Of a stretch of DNA of 42,164 bases, positions 17,240 through 24,625 are shown piece after piece (positions within the stretch are counted from its first letter, which is position 1; each line of letters starts with the position of its first letter). The stretch is from positions 1 to 42,164 of the forward strand of contig JAFLCC010000024.1 of the NCBI GenBank assembly GCA_017302835.1, given 5' to 3'. This stretch comes from Deltaproteobacteria bacterium. Lineage in GTDB: Bacteria > Bdellovibrionota > Bdellovibrionia > Bdellovibrionales > Bdellovibrionaceae. A program made the position numbers and the translations under genes. A model generated the notes under the pieces. That model searched no databases. It was not told where the DNA came from and saw nothing but the letters and a program-made list of their open reading frames with translations.

Positions 17240-19248
17240 TACCAATTAAGGTAGACTTTTGTGCCTTCATCTATCATGCCTTGGTAAGTAGCGCTTTGAT
17301 CTTTTTAAGTGTCACTCCGGCACCAGCGGAAGTGTTAGAGTTTCCAAGAGATTTGAACCACATAAAATTTTTGAATTTATACGAGCTAGAGAGTAAAAAG
17401 AAATTACATCCCTTGAGCGCCTGGCGAATTTTGGAGATTGAAAGAAACTATTCGGAGTGTCTCAAAAAAGCCCCGTCGCTTTTTCAAAAAAATAAGAAAT
17501 TGCAAGGATGGATCATGGCGGTTTGGGCCCAGTGTCAATTAAAAGAATTAGAGATTCAAAAAGATTTAAAATTTTTTAATTCCTTTTTAAGTACTTTAGA
17601 AAAGAATCAAGAGTTGCTTGATTCTGGTCCATGGAAAAATTCCTTACAAAGTCTTAGCCAAAAGATTTTTCTTTGGATAATTAATTCTGAGGATAAAACT
17701 AAGTCAGAATTTTTTTATCCAAGAATTAAGAATTTTATTTTTAATAAATACGTCTCATTTAATGGGGAATTGAAAAAATGGGCACACAATCAAACAGAAA
17801 AAGAATTCCCTGGTTTAAATCCAAAAGCTAAAAAAGAAGAAAAATTCAATTCAGAAAATATAATACCTTTAAAAGCAAAAGAGAAACTTTTAAACCTGGA
17901 TCCTTTTTTGAAAAATCAAAACATAGACTCCTTTAAGGTAGATAAAGAAGTTCTTATGGAACTGTTAAATCAATCTTACAAAAAAATGGAATATCTAAAT
18001 TTAATTCAGGTTTCCAGTCAAATTGATAAGTATATTCAATTTTCCCATTCCTATCCAAATTTTCTGCTGATGTTGGGAAGGTCTCATCAATTTACGGGTG
18101 GCTATGAACAGGCAATTTATTATTTTCAAAAAATAATAAATGATTATGCTGAAGCCGACGAAACTCAAGAGGCTTTGTTTCGCTCTGGTTTAGTTTACAT
18201 GCGGCTTAAAAATTATAAAGAGGCCAAACGATTTTTTGAAACTTTGAATTCATTAAAATTAGACAGATACGACATTACGGGAAGGTACTGGTGGTTAAAG
18301 TCTTTGGAGCTAACAGATGATCCAAGGTTTTTATCAGAGAAGAAGAGTTTTGTATTTGATTATCCTTATTCATATTATGGCCTCAAACTTCAAATTGGAG
18401 CCGAAGAAGAGACATCAAGTGTTTTTAAAGATGTCTCGAAAATTCCAAATTCAAAATGGGAGGTTCTTGGAGAGGTCGAACAGGGTTGGAACCGTTTTAG
18501 GGAGTTAAGTCAAAGAGGCTGGCTTATAGAGGCACAAAGTGAAGCCGCTAACATTCCAGTTCCAACAAATCCTGTAAATATTTATTATTTTAGTGTTCTG
18601 ATGTCGAAGGCCTTTCAACATCCGCTTTCAGTTAAGTTGATGAATCAATTGTTAGAGCACACTCACGATATTAGAAATATAGAGATGCTAAAAAGCATTT
18701 ACCCTTTGACCTATTCTCAAAAAATTAAAATTGAGTCTGAAAAGTACAAGATTAATCCTGTTCTCATCATGAGTTTGATTCGCCAGGAGAGTGCGTTTGG
18801 ATTGCGGGCTTTATCTAGTTCGCAAGCCGCCGGCCTCATGCAAATGATTCAACCCACAGCCTTAGAGGTAGCTGGGAAACTCAAATTAAAAATTCAATTT
18901 CCTGAAGATCTCTATCGACCTGAAATCAATATCCCAATGGGTGTATTTTATTACGGTGAGGTATTAAAAGAGTTTAATAACCATGTCCCCTTAGCTCTTG
19001 CGGGTTACAATGCTGGACCCCATAAAATTAAAATATTTGTTAGTTTAAGAGATGAAACAAGAAAGATCATGAATGAAAAGTTAGATGCTCTTTCTAGTGA
19101 TTTATGGATAGATGAAATGCCTTGGTCTGAAACTACAGGGTACGTTAAATCTATTCTCAGAAACTCGCTGATTTATCAGCTAATCCAAGGAAAATCTCTA
19201 AGTAAAGAGCCTGACTTTTGGCGAGATTTAGTAGTCATTACTCAATAA
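17236..19248 (+). CDS. slt: soluble lytic murein transglycosylase
   Basis: A 670-residue product beginning MIPIKVDFCAFIYHALVSSALIFLSVTPAPA, a signal peptide. The middle contains TPR-like helices (YEQAIYYFQKIINDYAEADETQEALF), as in the superhelical scaffold of Slt70. The C-terminal SLT domain (from about residue 500) has the catalytic Glu in LIRQESAFGLRA, followed by SSQAAGLMQMIQPTA and LALAGYNAGP. It cleaves peptidoglycan glycan strands to 1,6-anhydro ends. The ATG at 17236 forms an ATGA overlap with batD and is preferred to 17209, so it belongs to the Bat operon transcript. Confidence 0.9.
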   Translation: MIPIKVDFCAFIYHALVSSALIFLSVTPAPAEVLEFPRDLNHIKFLNLYELESKKKLHPLSAWRILEIERNYSECLKKAPSLFQKNKKLQGWIMAVWAQCQLKELEIQKDLKFFNSFLSTLEKNQELLDSGPWKNSLQSLSQKIFLWIINSEDKTKSEFFYPRIKNFIFNKYVSFNGELKKWAHNQTEKEFPGLNPKAKKEEKFNSENIIPLKAKEKLLNLDPFLKNQNIDSFKVDKEVLMELLNQSYKKMEYLNLIQVSSQIDKYIQFSHSYPNFLLMLGRSHQFTGGYEQAIYYFQKIINDYAEADETQEALFRSGLVYMRLKNYKEAKRFFETLNSLKLDRYDITGRYWWLKSLELTDDPRFLSEKKSFVFDYPYSYYGLKLQIGAEEETSSVFKDVSKIPNSKWEVLGEVEQGWNRFRELSQRGWLIEAQSEAANIPVPTNPVNIYYFSVLMSKAFQHPLSVKLMNQLLEHTHDIRNIEMLKSIYPLTYSQKIKIESEKYKINPVLIMSLIRQESAFGLRALSSSQAAGLMQMIQPTALEVAGKLKLKIQFPEDLYRPEINIPMGVFYYGEVLKEFNNHVPLALAGYNAGPHKIKIFVSLRDETRKIMNEKLDALSSDLWIDEMPWSETTGYVKSILRNSLIYQLIQGKSLSKEPDFWRDLVVITQ

Positions 19249-19310
19249 ATGAATTTTGCGAACGAGATATTTGCGTTGAAAAACGAAAATTAATATTCTA
19301 AATTTTGAAT

Positions 19311-20894
19311 ATGAAAAGTATAAAAATTATCAACGTCAAAAAAAATCAATTACTTTGTCTTTCTCTTATATCGTTGTGGTTAGTTTCCTGTTCTCATTTG
19401 ATGGAATCAAGTAAAGAAGTTCCAACCACGACACCAACAGCCGTTGATGTTAGCAAAGCAAGTACAACAGTGCCTGCCGCTGAACCCACCAAAGTGGATC
19501 CATCTGGACCCGGTGTGGATTCAAATAAAGGCTTAACTTCTTTTCACCTTAACGAAGATAAATCCACAGCACCTCCTGTTGCTGAATTTGATTCCATTCC
19601 CTCGGAGGTAAATCCTTTGGTGGATAAATGGATTGCCTACTTTCAGGGGCGTGGTCGTCCTCACATGGAAAGATATTTGGCACGTTCCACTCGTTACGAA
19701 CTTTTAATGAAAAAAGTTTTAAGAGATAATGGTTTGCCGGAAGATTTATTTTACATAGCCCTTATTGAATCAGGCTTTACCTCCAGCGCCACTAGCCATG
19801 CGTCGGCAGTTGGTTATTGGCAATTTATCAGAGGCACGGGAAAAAGATATGGCCTGGAAATTAATAAATTTGTGGATGAACGCAGAGACCCCGTGGTGGC
19901 CACTCAAGCGGCCGCAGATTACTTCCGTGAACTTTATAAAATGTTTGGATCTTGGTACCTTGCAATGGCTTCTTACAATGTAGGCGAAGGAAAAGTCCGA
20001 CGTGAGTCTGTAAAAAATGATACCAGAGATTTTTGGGAAATTGCCAAAAAGAAACGGTTACCTAAGGAAACAGTGAACTATATTCCTAAATACATTGCCG
20101 CCAGGATGATTGCTAAGAATCCTGATAAATATGGCTTTGATGGCATAGATTACATGCCGCCTATCGAGTTTGATTCGATGACATTTGATGCTCCCATAAA
20201 CCTAAAACAGATGGCAGAGAAAATGAATTATAATTATGAAGATTTGAAAGCATTAAATCCAAAATTCAAAGGAGAAGTGGCAACTCTTTCAAATAATAAA
20301 TTGAGTTTAAGAATTCCCGTTGGTTCCATGGAGCAGGCCAAAATAGCGGCAGCTGAATCGAAAGTTGATAAAGTAGAATTCATTGCAGACACAGGAAATA
20401 CTCAAGTTTACAAAATTAGAGGTGGAGACTCGCTTCACACGATTGCTAGGAAATTTAGAACCACGGTAGCCTATTTACGAGATCTAAATGATCTTCCAAG
20501 AAAAAAGAAATTACGAGCAGGATCACGCATTTTTGTCCCAGATCGTTCGAGAGCTCAACAGCGAACTCAAGTGGCAGTAAGTCAAGCGGCCAAACAAGAA
20601 CATCCAGCTCAGGCGAAAACGGAAATTTTATCTGACGGTTTGGTTAAATACTATATAGTTCAAAATGGAGATTCATTATTTAGTATTGCTCAAAAGTACA
20701 ATACCTCTGTACAGACTTTAAAAAAAATAAATCAAATTCGTAGAGGAAGAGTATTAAAAGTGGGAATTAAATTAAAACTTCCAAATGTAGCTTCTGAAAA
20801 AGAATCAAAAGATAAAGTAGAACCAGTAGTAAACACTTTAGATTCGTCACAGAAAAAAGTAAAGAAAACCCATCTTAAAATTGTTAAAAGATAA
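19311..20894 (+). CDS. mltD: MltD-like lipoprotein lytic transglycosylase with LysM repeats
   Basis: A 527-residue lipoprotein, lipobox LVSC with Cys27, then a Thr/Pro/Ala-rich linker. The SLT domain has catalytic Glu in IALIESGFTSSATSHASAVGYWQFI. Two LysM repeats follow: YKIRGGDSLHTIARKF and YYIVQNGDSLFSIAQKY, which bind peptidoglycan. It has a Lys-rich C-terminus. ATG 19311 was preferred over TTG 19305. It starts 62 bases after slt on the same strand; a shared function in wall remodelling is clear. Confidence 0.92.
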   Translation: MKSIKIINVKKNQLLCLSLISLWLVSCSHLMESSKEVPTTTPTAVDVSKASTTVPAAEPTKVDPSGPGVDSNKGLTSFHLNEDKSTAPPVAEFDSIPSEVNPLVDKWIAYFQGRGRPHMERYLARSTRYELLMKKVLRDNGLPEDLFYIALIESGFTSSATSHASAVGYWQFIRGTGKRYGLEINKFVDERRDPVVATQAAADYFRELYKMFGSWYLAMASYNVGEGKVRRESVKNDTRDFWEIAKKKRLPKETVNYIPKYIAARMIAKNPDKYGFDGIDYMPPIEFDSMTFDAPINLKQMAEKMNYNYEDLKALNPKFKGEVATLSNNKLSLRIPVGSMEQAKIAAAESKVDKVEFIADTGNTQVYKIRGGDSLHTIARKFRTTVAYLRDLNDLPRKKKLRAGSRIFVPDRSRAQQRTQVAVSQAAKQEHPAQAKTEILSDGLVKYYIVQNGDSLFSIAQKYNTSVQTLKKINQIRRGRVLKVGIKLKLPNVASEKESKDKVEPVVNTLDSSQKKVKKTHLKIVKR

Positions 20895-20913
20895 AAATTT
20901 TAATTTAAAGAAG

Positions 20914-20931
20914 ATACTTCGAAGGTATTTT
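20914..20931 (+). terminator. weak hairpin terminator after mltD
   Basis: ATACTT (20914-20919) can pair with AGGTAT (20923-20928), including one G-U pair, around CGA, and TTT follows. It lies 19 bases past the mltD stop. The stem is weak; confidence is low. Confidence 0.35.
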
Positions 20932-20937
20932 GAAAAT

Positions 20938-20976
20938 AAAAAGTCTACAGTTATCCTTCATGATATTCTGTAGACT
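20938..20976 (-). terminator. intrinsic terminator of the riboswitch RNA
   Basis: On the minus strand AGTCTACAG (20976 inward, as the complement of CTGTAGACT) pairs with CTGTAGACT (20950-20942): 9 perfect pairs with a 17-base loop, followed by TTTTTATTTT. It ends the ncRNA before the convergent mltD gene. Confidence 0.85.
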
Positions 20977-21050
20977 AAGGGGAATGAAACCAATCCATGA
21001 ATATGTTTTTTTGTTTTGATCCTTCCATTTGTCACTCCGAATTTCCCTCG

Positions 21051-21156
21051 GGTTCTTACCTTTGGTAGCTGGCTGGCTTTGAATAAACATTAGCCCCTAT
21101 AGCTTTGCGTCTTTATCTTTCGATAAATTTGCCTTGAGGCAAAGGAAGGTAAAACC
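21051..21156 (-). promoter_or_regulatory. c-di-GMP-I (GEMM) riboswitch aptamer
   Basis: Minus-strand features in order: P1 5' strand GGTTTTACCTT (21156-21146); GGCAAA; P2 stem TTTATC-GAAA-GATAAA with a GAAA tetraloop (21127-21112); the conserved GACGCAAAGC (21111-21102); a P3 arm with GGGGCTAA and AGCCAGCTACC; and the P1 3' strand AAGGTAA-G-AACC (21062-21051), giving 11 P1 pairs with one bulge. The GAAA tetraloop plus GACGCAAAGC is diagnostic of the GEMM-I class that binds cyclic di-GMP. Confidence 0.85.
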
Positions 21157-21238
21157 AATTAAGGTTATTTACCTCTAGGAAACCTCCTTTATTTGGGCGT
21201 CGTCTTCCGTTTGACTTTCAGATCCAATATTTCAGAAT

Positions 21239-21269
21239 CTTATCGCTTACGTTCTATCATCATTGATAG
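21239..21269 (-). promoter_or_regulatory. candidate promoter and palindrome of the riboswitch RNA
   Basis: Minus-strand AGCGATAA near 21248-21241 matches six of eight positions of the sigma-28 (FliA) -10 box GCCGATAA, with a weak TCAA-containing -35 at the usual distance. The palindrome CTATCA-TCAT-TGATAG (21254-21269) overlaps the -35/spacer and could bind a regulator. An alternative TATAAT further upstream (about 21320-21330) lacks a good -35. Confidence 0.35.
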
Positions 21270-21364
21270 GATATGAGTTCATCATACTATAAGTAGAGAA
21301 AAAATCCATAAAAAAATTATAAATAGACTGTAATATCATATAGTTGTATCATTTTGATAATTCT

Positions 21365-21387
21365 GTTGATGGTTGTTAGCCATCAAC
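21365..21387. terminator. 8-bp hairpin between ncRNA promoter and small ORF
   Basis: GTTGATGG (21365-21372) and CCATCAAC (21380-21387) form a perfect stem with a 7-base loop. It lies 8 bases past the stop of the minus-strand ORF at 21395-21640, so it may terminate that frame. No clear U tract follows on either strand. Confidence 0.4.
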
Positions 21388-21394
21388 TTGATCC

Positions 21395-21640
21395 TCAAGG
21401 GGATGGCGTCTTAATTTTGGTAGAAATTCTTTTAGAGAAAATCCATAATGATTTTTTTATTTTTAATTCCAAAGCTGCACACAAGCCAAGTATCGCTTGT
21501 TCAAGCATTTCCACCTTTTCTGTTTCTATTTTACTCCGAAGTTTTTTAATCAATTCATCTACTTTAATGTAGTTACATCTGTCTACTTTAAATACACCCC
21601 TGCGCCAATCTATCCTACTCTCCGTAAAACCCTCCTGCAA
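21395..21640 (-). CDS. possible small protein, 81 aa or less
   Basis: The frame reads KVDELIKKLRSKIETEKVEMLEQAILGLCAALELKIKK, which looks like a genuine amphipathic helical protein. However, the only start in the frame is a TTG at 21640 without a spaced ribosome site; an AGGAGG lies just inside the frame with no standard start codon after it. It overlaps the longer upstream reading frame of the plus-strand secreted protein only if that protein started at 21497, which I do not favour. A hairpin follows the stop. It may be a decayed gene. Confidence 0.3.
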   Translation of the reverse strand: MQEGFTESRIDWRRGVFKVDRCNYIKVDELIKKLRSKIETEKVEMLEQAILGLCAALELKIKKSLWIFSKRISTKIKTPSP

Positions 21641-21691
21641 CGTTCAATACTCTCAATAAAAAAAGGCATGCTCTTTGCTCAATCAAATTAT

Positions 21692-23200
21692 ATGATAAAA
21701 TTGTATCTTCAATTGATGGTTTTCATTTTAAGCTTGGTTATTGGGACTGTTGTACCGGCATCTGCGGAGAACTCTTGCACGAAAATATATTCTACTCGTT
21801 CGACTCAATTTGACAGACACTGGTTAGTCGATATTGAAGAAAAGTATCGAAACGCTCGAGATTCCTTGTACCAAATAAACTCTTTTTGGCCTGAATCACC
21901 AGACCCGTATCACAAATGGGCATACCGCTTAGCCGTGCGCCATGCAGCAGGGGAAGACCACGCTGTACTGGCCCAAAAGCATTTGGGTTTTGAACTTTTG
22001 AAAGATAAATATAGCTCTGTGGTGATGCGTCCACCAAAGAGTCTAGCTCTCTTTATTAAAAATTTTGAAAAATGGAAAAAGGAAATTCAAATAAAACCTG
22101 AAGATAATCTGGAACTAGTGTTTATCTTCATCAAGTCCAACCTGAATCGTCTCCCAACCAAATTTGACGACTACCTCATTGTTAGAGCCAGCGAAGCTCA
22201 TAAGCCAGGAGTATGGCCAGATCCTGCCCTCTATAAAAATATTTCTGATTCCTACTTTAATTCACAGTTACCTCCCAATGTTTTTATTGAACTGTTTAGT
22301 AGAGGTTTATTTCAAGTGCCCGGCGGAGTTTTCTTCGATCACGAGGTAGCCCATCTAACCGAACTTCTTTCTCAATCTGCCCAAGGAAAAGATTCGTTGA
22401 TCGCCCAAATTCGTCAATATGGTTATCGGCAAAGGCAGAAAAAAACAATTGATGAAAAAAAGAAATTTCGAGAATCTCTACTCTTTGAATTTTTCGCCTT
22501 ACCTGAAATTACGAAATCTGATCAAATTGAAAAATTAGCACGGCAATACGGCTTTTCTAAGGGTGCCACTTTAGAGACTTTGGTTAAATCCATTTCAAAT
22601 AAATTATCAGCTCTACCCCAAAGTGAAATGTTGACCACTGTTGAAGCTTTTGCAAAAAACGTCTCTCCGCTTATTTACCGTCAGGGTGGCGCGAGCCGCG
22701 ACAGCTACGGTTTTTATGAAAATCATGCACATTTTAGCTTGCATAATGTCATGTTGGAAGAAAATGGAATTCAGGTTCCGCCGGACCCTGAAGTAAATCT
22801 CTTAAGTCCACGACGTGTATCAACTGATTCTTTGATAGGTTATCTTCGCGATCTAGAAACTGGATTTCCAGAATTACGCAATTCGAGATCTCTCTCGACA
22901 ACCCTTTATTATATGGAACACAGTTGGTCCCCGAAAATGAAAGTCAGCCCAGAAGAGTATCGACGGATGGCGGTTCATTTTTTCGCTGCTCGAATGTCGC
23001 GAATACTGATGGCCCTCACGACGGCTCTTGATCTCGGTTTAACCCCTGTCCAAACGCATCGCGAAGGTCTATCTGAAAGATTCAACCCGAATTCAGCTCT
23101 GGGACAATACTTAGATAGTTACTTACCAAAAAATTCTCCAATCAGAGAAGCATTCAACTTAATAAAAAAAGAAAAACGAAAAGACCTCCCTAACAAATGA
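21692..23200 (+). CDS. secreted protein with HExxH motif
   Basis: The 502-residue product starts MIKLYLQLMVFILSLVIGTVVPASAENS, a good signal peptide, so it is exported. At residues 217-221 it reads HEVAH inside VFFDHEVAHLTELL, the HExxH form used by zinc metallopeptidases; GFYENHAHFSLHNVM further on adds histidines. No known peptidase family is recognised and the motif may be structural. The start is uncertain: ATG 21668 is also possible, and a frame open to 21497 is not supported. No ribosome site is clear at either ATG. The gene ends 104 bases before the convergent mrp gene. Function unknown. Confidence 0.7.
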   Translation: MIKLYLQLMVFILSLVIGTVVPASAENSCTKIYSTRSTQFDRHWLVDIEEKYRNARDSLYQINSFWPESPDPYHKWAYRLAVRHAAGEDHAVLAQKHLGFELLKDKYSSVVMRPPKSLALFIKNFEKWKKEIQIKPEDNLELVFIFIKSNLNRLPTKFDDYLIVRASEAHKPGVWPDPALYKNISDSYFNSQLPPNVFIELFSRGLFQVPGGVFFDHEVAHLTELLSQSAQGKDSLIAQIRQYGYRQRQKKTIDEKKKFRESLLFEFFALPEITKSDQIEKLARQYGFSKGATLETLVKSISNKLSALPQSEMLTTVEAFAKNVSPLIYRQGGASRDSYGFYENHAHFSLHNVMLEENGIQVPPDPEVNLLSPRRVSTDSLIGYLRDLETGFPELRNSRSLSTTLYYMEHSWSPKMKVSPEEYRRMAVHFFAARMSRILMALTTALDLGLTPVQTHREGLSERFNPNSALGQYLDSYLPKNSPIREAFNLIKKEKRKDLPNK

Positions 23201-23271
23201 TCAGCAGAAGTATGGGTAATTACTCGCCGAGATAAAAAGTATTTTTCAGTATCTGAAAGGCTCGTATAATT

Positions 23272-23295
23272 AGCACTTCTGAAATAGAAAGTGCT
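23272..23295. terminator. bidirectional hairpin between convergent genes
   Basis: AGCACTT (23272-23278) and AAGTGCT (23289-23295) form a perfect 7-bp stem with a 10-base loop, placed between the stops of the secreted HExxH protein gene and mrp. TTGTT follows on the plus strand. Confidence 0.55.
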
Positions 23296-23303
23296 TTGTT
23301 AAA

Positions 23304-24122
23304 TTATTTGCTAACAAGCTCTGAAATCCTGATGGCTATGGCTTCAAATTCTTTGCTTTCGGCGCTTTCAGGGTGGGTTTCTATCACAGGGATCCCCGCT
23401 TCAGAGGCCATGCCGATGGAAGGGTTAAAGGGAACCTCTCCAATTTTTTTGATATGTTTGGCATCCATATACGAAGTTAACTCACCTTTTGGAAAAAGTT
23501 GAATTTTTTCTCCATTAAGAGGGTTGAGCATGTAGCTCATATTTTCTACGATACCTAAAATAGGAACTTGAAGTCGTTGAAACATATCGATCGCTTTCTT
23601 AACGTCAATAAGAGAAATATTTTGCGGGGTGGTGACCACAACGGCCCCGCTTAAGGGAACTTTTTGTGCCAAGCTCAGTTGGACATCGCCTGTTCCTGGA
23701 GGTAGATCGACAATCAAATAATCAAGTTCACCCCAGTCGACATCACGGAGGAACTGGTCCATGGCTTTAAAAAGCATAGGACCACGCCATACTACGGCAG
23801 AACCTTCGTCAATCAAGAACCCGATACTCATGAGTTTTATTTTATACCGTTCAATAGGAATGAGTTTTTGCTCGGGTGTGATGGCTGGCTTTTGATTAAG
23901 ACACCCTATCATTCTTGGCAGGCTTGGACCGTAGATATCAGCGTCTAATAAGCCCACCTTGAATTTTTTTGATAAAGCAAGCGCTAGGTGAGCACTCACG
24001 GTAGATTTCCCAACGCCGCCCTTGCCAGAGCTCACTGCAATAATGTGTTTCACATTGGGAATCTTTTTTTGTTGATCAAAAGGGTTTGGGGACGATGAGG
24101 CTGTAGAGTGAGGTGTGGTCAT
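23304..24122 (-). CDS. mrp: Mrp/ApbC-family Fe-S carrier P-loop ATPase
   Basis: A 272-residue protein with the deviant Walker A SSGKGGVGKS, DADIYGPSLPRM, the VDLPPGTGDVQLSLAQ switch region and VENMSYM, all hallmarks of Mrp/ApbC/Nbp35-type ATPases that carry and insert Fe-S clusters. It lacks the N-terminal DUF59 domain found in longer members and lacks the usual CxxC pair after VENMSY (MLNPLNGEKIQLF here), so cluster binding by that motif is doubtful. The start at 24122 has AAAGG just upstream. Divergent from the J-domain-like gene, 72 bases away. Confidence 0.92.
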   Translation of the reverse strand: MTTPHSTASSSPNPFDQQKKIPNVKHIIAVSSGKGGVGKSTVSAHLALALSKKFKVGLLDADIYGPSLPRMIGCLNQKPAITPEQKLIPIERYKIKLMSIGFLIDEGSAVVWRGPMLFKAMDQFLRDVDWGELDYLIVDLPPGTGDVQLSLAQKVPLSGAVVVTTPQNISLIDVKKAIDMFQRLQVPILGIVENMSYMLNPLNGEKIQLFPKGELTSYMDAKHIKKIGEVPFNPSIGMASEAGIPVIETHPESAESKEFEAIAIRISELVSK

Positions 24123-24194
24123 AGGTACCTTTCTGTTAAAAAGAGCTATCCGACTCTTGAAAAAATAACGCAAAATGGTGATAATATCAGTAGG

Positions 24195-24557
24195 ATGAAT
24201 AATCAAGTACTGTTGATTATACAATTTATATTTTCATTAATTTTTATTTGGTGGTTTTTGTCAAAGCGAGGACGAACGCCTCATCCGACGGTATTGAATT
24301 TAGAAAAAGATCTAGAAGTCCAGAAAGAGTTGAGAAATGTCAAAAAAATAGAGGGCTCGCCACCAAAGTCCCTTAATGTCATTTTTATGTGGAATGGGCA
24401 TACTTGGGATGCCTTTGAAGTTTTAGGACTCGCTGCAGGGTCTTCGATGGATAAGGTGAGACAACAATTCGAATCTCTTCATGTCAAATCAGATTCGGGG
24501 CAAAGAAAGTTTTTGGAAGAGGCCTACAATTCAATTCGGGTTAAATATAATCCATAA
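24195..24557 (+). CDS. membrane-anchored J-domain-like protein without HPD
   Basis: The 120-residue product has an N-terminal membrane segment (VLLIIQFIFSLIFIWWFL) and a C-terminal region TWDAFEVLGLAAGSSMDKVRQQFESLHVKSDSGQRKFLEEAYNSI that follows J-domain helices I to III. The HPD loop needed to stimulate DnaK is replaced (HVKS), so it is probably a J-like scaffold rather than a co-chaperone. Its last codons and stop lie in the first copy of the 14-bp tandem repeat. Confidence 0.6.
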   Translation: MNNQVLLIIQFIFSLIFIWWFLSKRGRTPHPTVLNLEKDLEVQKELRNVKKIEGSPPKSLNVIFMWNGHTWDAFEVLGLAAGSSMDKVRQQFESLHVKSDSGQRKFLEEAYNSIRVKYNP

Positions 24558-24600
24558 TATGTAGTCCATAATATGTAGTCCATAATATGTAGTCCATAAT
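24551..24600. repeat. 14-bp tandem repeat, about 3.6 copies
   Basis: The unit TCCATAATATGTAG runs perfectly at 24551-24564, 24565-24578 and 24579-24592, with a partial copy to 24600. The stop codon of the J-like gene is inside the first unit. Probably a slippage-generated repeat. Confidence 0.9.
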
Positions 24601-24625
24601 ACAAATTTGGTTTTTATTTTATTTG

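Larger units (their letters stand above)
20936..21230 (-). ncRNA. stand-alone c-di-GMP-I riboswitch RNA (merRNA-like)
   Basis: On the minus strand a c-di-GMP-I (GEMM) aptamer (21156-21051) is followed by about 75 bases with a small CCGA/TCGG hairpin and no plausible gene, then a strong intrinsic terminator (20976-20938). The next gene, mltD, is convergent, so the riboswitch RNA does not lead into any coding sequence. This matches what is known of merRNA in Bdellovibrio bacteriovorus: an extremely abundant attack-phase RNA that carries a c-di-GMP aptamer and is thought to sequester or sense the messenger. The 5' boundary is an estimate from a promoter-like CGATAA near 21240; the 3' end is set by the terminator. 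About 295 bases in total. An open frame at 20905-21090 minus is a shadow of this RNA. Confidence 0.75.

Noticed and set aside
20905-21090. 61-aa minus-strand open frame
   Set aside because: It lies inside the riboswitch RNA and terminator and its composition follows RNA structure, so it is a shadow.
21497-21691. extended N-terminus of the secreted HExxH protein
   Set aside because: It would bury the signal peptide behind 65 unusual residues and overlaps the opposite small ORF.
24551-24600. CRISPR array
   Set aside because: The units are directly adjacent, 14 bp long, with no spacers and no cas genes nearby.
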